16,133 bases of DNA from positions 1 through 16,133 of the forward strand of contig JAITLH010000186.1 in NCBI GenBank assembly GCA_031277995.1, written 5' to 3'. The notes under the pieces were generated by a model. The model searched no databases. It was not told the DNA's origin and saw nothing but the letters and a program-made list of their open reading frames with translations. Source of the stretch: Deltaproteobacteria bacterium (lineage in GTDB: Bacteria > Desulfobacterota > Desulfarculia > Adiutricales > Adiutricaceae). Every line of letters begins with the position of its first letter. Position 1 is the first letter of the stretch. The translations under genes were made by a program, and so were the position numbers. Positions 13,653 to 16,133 of the stretch are shown piece by piece.

Positions 13653-13865
13653 ATGCAAGAAACCGCCAAGGTTAATCCCCAAGCCTTTGAGTCGGCTAGG
13701 AAGTCTCAGCTCTTGGACAAAAACTCTCTAGCCCGCATGGCCGGGGTTTCCTCCCTAACCATCACCCGTCTTGAGACCGGCAAGCCCGTCCTATTGAAAA
13801 ACATCAAAAAGGTCATGAACGCCCTCGGCTACACCGTTGACGACAAAGACCGTTTTTTTATGTAA
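13653..13865 (+). CDS. Small XRE-type helix-turn-helix DNA-binding protein
   Basis: The 70-residue protein consists almost entirely of one XRE/Cro-like helix-turn-helix domain. Residues 23-42 read KNSLARMAGVSSLTITRLET, the turn and recognition helix, followed by helices through MNALGYTVD. It should bind DNA as a small repressor or activator. The ATG at 13653 is chosen because AAGGAG lies seven bases upstream; an in-frame opening at 13590 has no such site. Its base composition matches the GC-rich genes rather than the AT-rich DNA just before it. The stop codon runs straight into a hairpin. No toxin, recombinase or partition gene lies next to it, so its target is unknown. The repeat arrays 0.8-1.6 kb upstream and the promoter at 13183 are possible but unproven sites of action. 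Confidence 0.8.
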   Translation: MQETAKVNPQAFESARKSQLLDKNSLARMAGVSSLTITRLETGKPVLLKNIKKVMNALGYTVDDKDRFFM

Positions 13866-13866
13866 A

Positions 13867-13891
13867 AAACCGGGCCCTCCGGACCCGGTTT
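13867..13891 (+). terminator. Hairpin terminating the HTH gene
   Basis: AAACCGGG (13867-13874) and CCCGGTTT (13884-13891) form a perfect 8-bp stem starting two bases after the HTH stop codon. The loop CCCTCCGGA can add further pairs. Only three Ts follow, so termination may be moderate, but the A-stem-T symmetry and position fit an intrinsic terminator. Confidence 0.6.
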
Positions 13892-13933
13892 CCGTTGACC
13901 CGGCCCCCCGCGGGCGCTGGGTATTATTTGACT

Positions 13934-13970
13934 CGAGCCATCCACTTTTTTTGGGCAAACGGGTGGCTCG
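13934..13970. other. Inverted repeat, 10-bp stem
   Basis: CGAGCCATCC (13934-13943) pairs with GGGTGGCTCG (13961-13970) with one G-T wobble, around a 17-nt loop that includes seven Ts. It lies between the converging HTH and GltD-type genes. It may be a second terminator or a remnant of one. Confidence 0.4.
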
Positions 13971-14014
13971 AAAAAACCCGCTTTCGATATCCAATGTCGG
14001 GGCGGGCGACAAAC

Positions 14015-14051
14015 ATGGGTGAGCGGCTAAGTTTTCGCGCCGCTCGCCCAT
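14015..14051. terminator. 13-bp hairpin between convergent HTH and gltD genes
   Basis: ATGGGTGAGCGGC (14015-14027) and GCCGCTCGCCCAT (14039-14051) pair over 13 positions with one wobble, around an 11-nt loop. On the plus strand AAAATTTTT follows. On the minus strand a short A/T stretch precedes it. It probably ends transcription coming from one or both sides. Confidence 0.5.
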
Positions 14052-14150
14052 AAAATTTTTAAGAACCCAAATCCCCCCCAGATCCTTTTCTCGCCCTTTT
14101 CTCGCCCTTCGGGGCCATTCCCCCAAAAAATTTTTTTCGTTCTTTTCCCG

Positions 14151-14207
14151 CCAAGCCTACGGGCCCTGGCCAAGCCCACGGGCCCCCGCCAAGCCTACGG
14201 GCCCTGG
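14151..14207. repeat. 19-bp tandem repeat, three copies, spanning the gltD stop codon
   Basis: Units at 14151-14169, 14170-14188 and 14189-14207 are each 19 bp. The first and third are identical (CCAAGCCTACGGGCCCTGG), and the middle one differs at a few bases. The 14189-14207 copy holds the last codons and TAG of the flavoprotein gene; the other two are non-coding duplicates downstream of it. The design is the same as the 65-bp repeat at the wbpE end. Confidence 0.85.
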
Positions 14208-15721
14208 TTTTGGGGAGAGTTTTGGCTTTGGGTTAGGGCCTCGGCCATGGCCAAGGCGGCTTTTTTCCCGGCGCCCATGGCCAATATGACCGTGGCCGCC
14301 CCGGTCACGGCGTCGCCACCGGCCCAGACCTTATTTCTCGAGGTTAGGCCGTTTTCGTCGGCGATTAAGCCGCCCCACTTTTGGGTATCGAGCCCGGCCG
14401 TGGAGCTGGCGATTAGGGGATTTGGCGTGGTCCCCAGGGCCATGATGACCGAATCGGCCGCGAGTTCAAATTCCCCGCCCGGCTTTATGACCGGCCTACG
14501 CCGTCCCGAGCCATCGGGTTCCCCCAGTTCCATCTGGGCGCAGGTGACCGAAACGACCCAGCCGTTTTTGGGATCCCTGGGGTTTTCGGGATTTTGGTAG
14601 CCGTTAATCTTAACGGGCGAGGCGAGAAACTTAAAAATCACCCCTTCCTCGTGGGCGTGTTCCACTTCCTCGGCCCGGGCCGGGAGTTCTTTTTCCGAGC
14701 GCCTATAAACGATGGTCACCTCGGCCCCAAGCCTCCTGGCGCACCGGGCCGCGTCCATGGCCACGTTTCCGCCGCCCACGACGGAGAATTTTTGGCCCCT
14801 AAAAATGGGCGTCCAGGCCCCCTCCAAATACGACTTCATCAAGTTAATCCTGGTCAAAAACTCATTGGCCGAAAAAACCCCGTTTAGGTTTTCGCCCTCG
14901 ATATTCATAAACATCGGCAGGCCGGCCCCGCTCCCGATAAAAACCGCCCCAAACCCGTCCCTTTCAAAAAGTTCGTCCACGGTAACGGTTTTTCCGACCA
15001 CGACGTTGGTCCTAATCTCGACGCCTTTTTGCCGCAGGCCCATGATTTCCTTTTCGACGATCTTTTTTGGCAGCCTAAACTCCGGAATCCCGTAAACCAA
15101 AACGCCCCCGGGGATGTGCAAGGCCTCGAAAATGGTCACCCTGAAACCCCGATCGGCTAAGGTGCCGGCGCAAGAAAGCCCCGCCGGCCCCGACCCCACC
15201 ACGGCGACTTTGATTTTTTCTTTCCCCAAAGCGCCCGACCCGCCATTCGTTCCAGACTGGCCAAGCTCCGACTGACCAGGATCCAACCGGCCAGGCTCCT
15301 TTGGGCCCGCCTCCGAATCTTCCTCGGCCAAATCCATTTTGGCCAGTTTCCAGTCGGCCACGAATCGTTCCAAACGCCCTATGGCCACGGCCTCGCCCTT
15401 ACGGGCCCTCAGGCAAACCGCCTCGCATTGGGATTCCTGGGGACAGACCCGGCCGCAAACGGCCGGCAAACTTCCGTATTTGAGTATCTCCGCGTAGGCG
15501 GCCTCAAAGTCGCCTTTTTTAATATGGGCTATGAAAGCCGGTATCTCGATCCCCACCGGGCAATTGGCCACGCAGGGCTTTTTCTTGCAGCCCAAACAGC
15601 GCTCGGCCTCGGTCCTGGCCGCGCTTTCGTCATAGCCGACGCTCACTTCCAAAAAATTTTTCACCCTTTCTAGCGGGTCTCTGGTGGGCATGGGGACTTT
15701 TTTGGTCAAAGCGCTGGCCAT
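14195..15721 (-). CDS. gltD: Glutamate synthase small-subunit-type NAD(P)H flavoprotein (GltD / GltA / NfnB family)
   Basis: This 508-residue protein carries a complete fold of the glutamate synthase beta-subunit family. The N-terminal part has two cysteine sets (42, 45, 50, 54 and 89, 93, 99, 103) for two 4Fe-4S clusters. GSGPAG (176-181) binds FAD, VVGGGNVAMDAAR (314-326) binds NAD(P)H, and GGDAVTGAATVILAMGAG near the end closes the FAD site. Such proteins oxidise NAD(P)H and pass electrons to the glutamate synthase large subunit. In anaerobes they also act as NfnB in ferredoxin-dependent transhydrogenation. No large subunit or NfnA gene is visible, so these choices stay open. Residues about 132-168 are a Gly/Pro/Ser-rich insert between the Fe-S and FAD domains that relatives usually lack. 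AAGGAG precedes the ATG by nine bases. The stop lies inside a 19-bp tandem repeat. Confidence 0.85.
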   Translation of the reverse strand: MASALTKKVPMPTRDPLERVKNFLEVSVGYDESAARTEAERCLGCKKKPCVANCPVGIEIPAFIAHIKKGDFEAAYAEILKYGSLPAVCGRVCPQESQCEAVCLRARKGEAVAIGRLERFVADWKLAKMDLAEEDSEAGPKEPGRLDPGQSELGQSGTNGGSGALGKEKIKVAVVGSGPAGLSCAGTLADRGFRVTIFEALHIPGGVLVYGIPEFRLPKKIVEKEIMGLRQKGVEIRTNVVVGKTVTVDELFERDGFGAVFIGSGAGLPMFMNIEGENLNGVFSANEFLTRINLMKSYLEGAWTPIFRGQKFSVVGGGNVAMDAARCARRLGAEVTIVYRRSEKELPARAEEVEHAHEEGVIFKFLASPVKINGYQNPENPRDPKNGWVVSVTCAQMELGEPDGSGRRRPVIKPGGEFELAADSVIMALGTTPNPLIASSTAGLDTQKWGGLIADENGLTSRNKVWAGGDAVTGAATVILAMGAGKKAALAMAEALTQSQNSPQNQGP

Positions 15722-15827
15722 TAAGCGTTCTCCTTAAAGGTCCAAAGGAACCTTCCGTTTATAAGCGGTCGAGACTTGGATTTTTTCAACCCTTATTAAA
15801 AGTTTAAAATTTAAAAAAATATTTACC

Positions 15828-15874
15828 AAAAAAGTAACTACCGATCCCACGGGACCTAGAAAAATTACTTTTTT
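15828..15874. other. AT-rich inverted repeat in the gltD upstream region
   Basis: AAAAAAGTAA (15828-15837) and TTACTTTTTT (15865-15874) are perfect 10-bp complements. Between them TCCC-AC-GGGA can form a small inner stem. A longer-range AGTTTAAAA/TTTTTAAACT match surrounds the structure. It lies about 105-155 bases before the gltD ATG, where an operator or leader structure could act. Confidence 0.45.
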
Positions 15875-15995
15875 AAACTTCTATCCAGACTTTGGCCTAG
15901 GCTTATTTTTAAGCTTTCCCCCAAGGTCGCCCCACCGCGTCCAACTAACCGCGCCCAATTAACCGCGCCAATAAGCTCACCTTAAGCCCAGGCTC

Positions 15996-16042
15996 AGCCC
16001 TGGAGTGGGCCCAGGCCCGGGCCCAGGGGTGGGCTTTTTTTT
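15996..16042 (+). terminator. Terminator-like hairpin with eight Ts, facing away from the nearest gene
   Basis: TGGGCCC (16006-16012) pairs perfectly with GGGCCCA (16019-16025). AGCCC (15996-16000) pairs with GGGCT (16031-16035) across an internal loop. Eight Ts (16035-16042) follow on the plus strand. The gene ending at 16049 is on the minus strand, where the hairpin would be preceded by As and followed by no Ts. It is therefore well formed only for plus-strand transcription, for which no gene is known. Confidence 0.45.
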
Positions 16043-16048
16043 GGGCCC

Positions 16049-16132
16049 CTAAGCCTTGGCTTTGATGGCCTCAAGGACCTTTTGGTGGGAAGCGATTTCA
16101 AAGTCGCGATATTGGCGAGAACGCAGCGCCGC
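16049..16132 (-). CDS. C-terminal end of an unidentified protein (truncated by the window edge)
   Basis: An open minus-strand frame enters from the right edge and ends with TAG at 16049. The last 27 residues include SRQYRDFEIASHQKVLEAI and end KAKA. The helical, charged character and the codon use (GCC, AAG, CTT) resemble the neighbouring real genes, and a long gene-free gap follows. Too little is visible to name a family. It would be transcribed in the same direction as gltD, 327 bases upstream of it. Confidence 0.5.
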   Translation of the reverse strand, partial: AALRSRQYRDFEIASHQKVLEAIKAKA

Positions 16133-16133
16133 T

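Larger units (their letters stand above)
15722..16048. other. Intergenic region upstream of gltD
   Basis: No gene is seen. Nearest gltD is an AT-rich part with an inverted repeat (15828-15874). On the minus strand TTGAAA and TATAAA lie about 20 bases apart just before gltD, too far apart for a confident promoter. Further right is a short repeat of AACCGCGCC-like words (about 15936-15970) and the plus-strand terminator-like hairpin at 15996-16042. Confidence 0.5.

Noticed and set aside
14195..15721. Confident assignment as NfnB
   Set aside because: No NfnA subunit gene is seen next to it, so the broader GltD/GltA/NfnB family call is kept.

Overview
The window looks like a piece of a Gram-negative bacterial chromosome whose genes are GC-rich and full of homopolymer runs. 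Gene-free DNA is generous and there is one sharply AT-rich, repeat-filled stretch. The set of genes (split-type glutamate synthase/NfnB-like flavoprotein, transketolase, endonuclease III, a nucleotide-sugar pathway, an HPt phosphotransfer protein) would fit a deltaproteobacterium or related anaerobe. No rRNA or other taxonomic marker is present, so that placement is a weak inference. Nearly all genes lie on the minus strand; only yjbQ and a small HTH gene are on the plus strand.

Layout. 1-981: no convincing gene, but a nested hairpin, a G-quadruplex motif and a possible terminator. 982-1398 (+): YjbQ-family protein, followed by a 16-bp tandem repeat and hairpins. 1608-5441 (-): in transcription order tkt, nth and a secreted SUMF1-domain protein. 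A strong hairpin plus T-tract (5478-5538) lies just before tkt. 5667-10196 (-): in transcription order a WbpB-WbpD fusion, a WbpE aminotransferase (with a one-base frameshift) and WbpA. These give four of the five activities of the UDP-ManNAc(3NAc)A pathway (UDP-2,3-diacetamido-2,3-dideoxy-mannuronate); the WbpI epimerase and glycosyltransferases are not in the window. 10312-11223 (-): an HPt-domain protein. 11224-13652: about 2.4 kb without a recognised gene. It holds two ~200-bp direct repeats, a 12-bp triplet repeat, a ~122-bp array, a related 61-bp array, then a good promoter with a tiny ORF. 13653-13865 (+): 70-aa XRE-type HTH protein. 14195-15721 (-): GltD/GltA/NfnB-type flavoprotein. 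16049-16132 (-): the last codons of an unidentified gene.

Recurring theme. At least three genes (yjbQ, wbpE, gltD) carry short tandem repeats at or just past their stop codons. In wbpE and gltD the unit includes the terminal codons and the stop itself. Two enzymes (WbpBD and GltD) carry low-complexity Gly/Pro-rich inserts between domains. Together these suggest a genome prone to local slippage and tandem duplication. No CRISPR array, tRNA, transposase or phage gene was seen.
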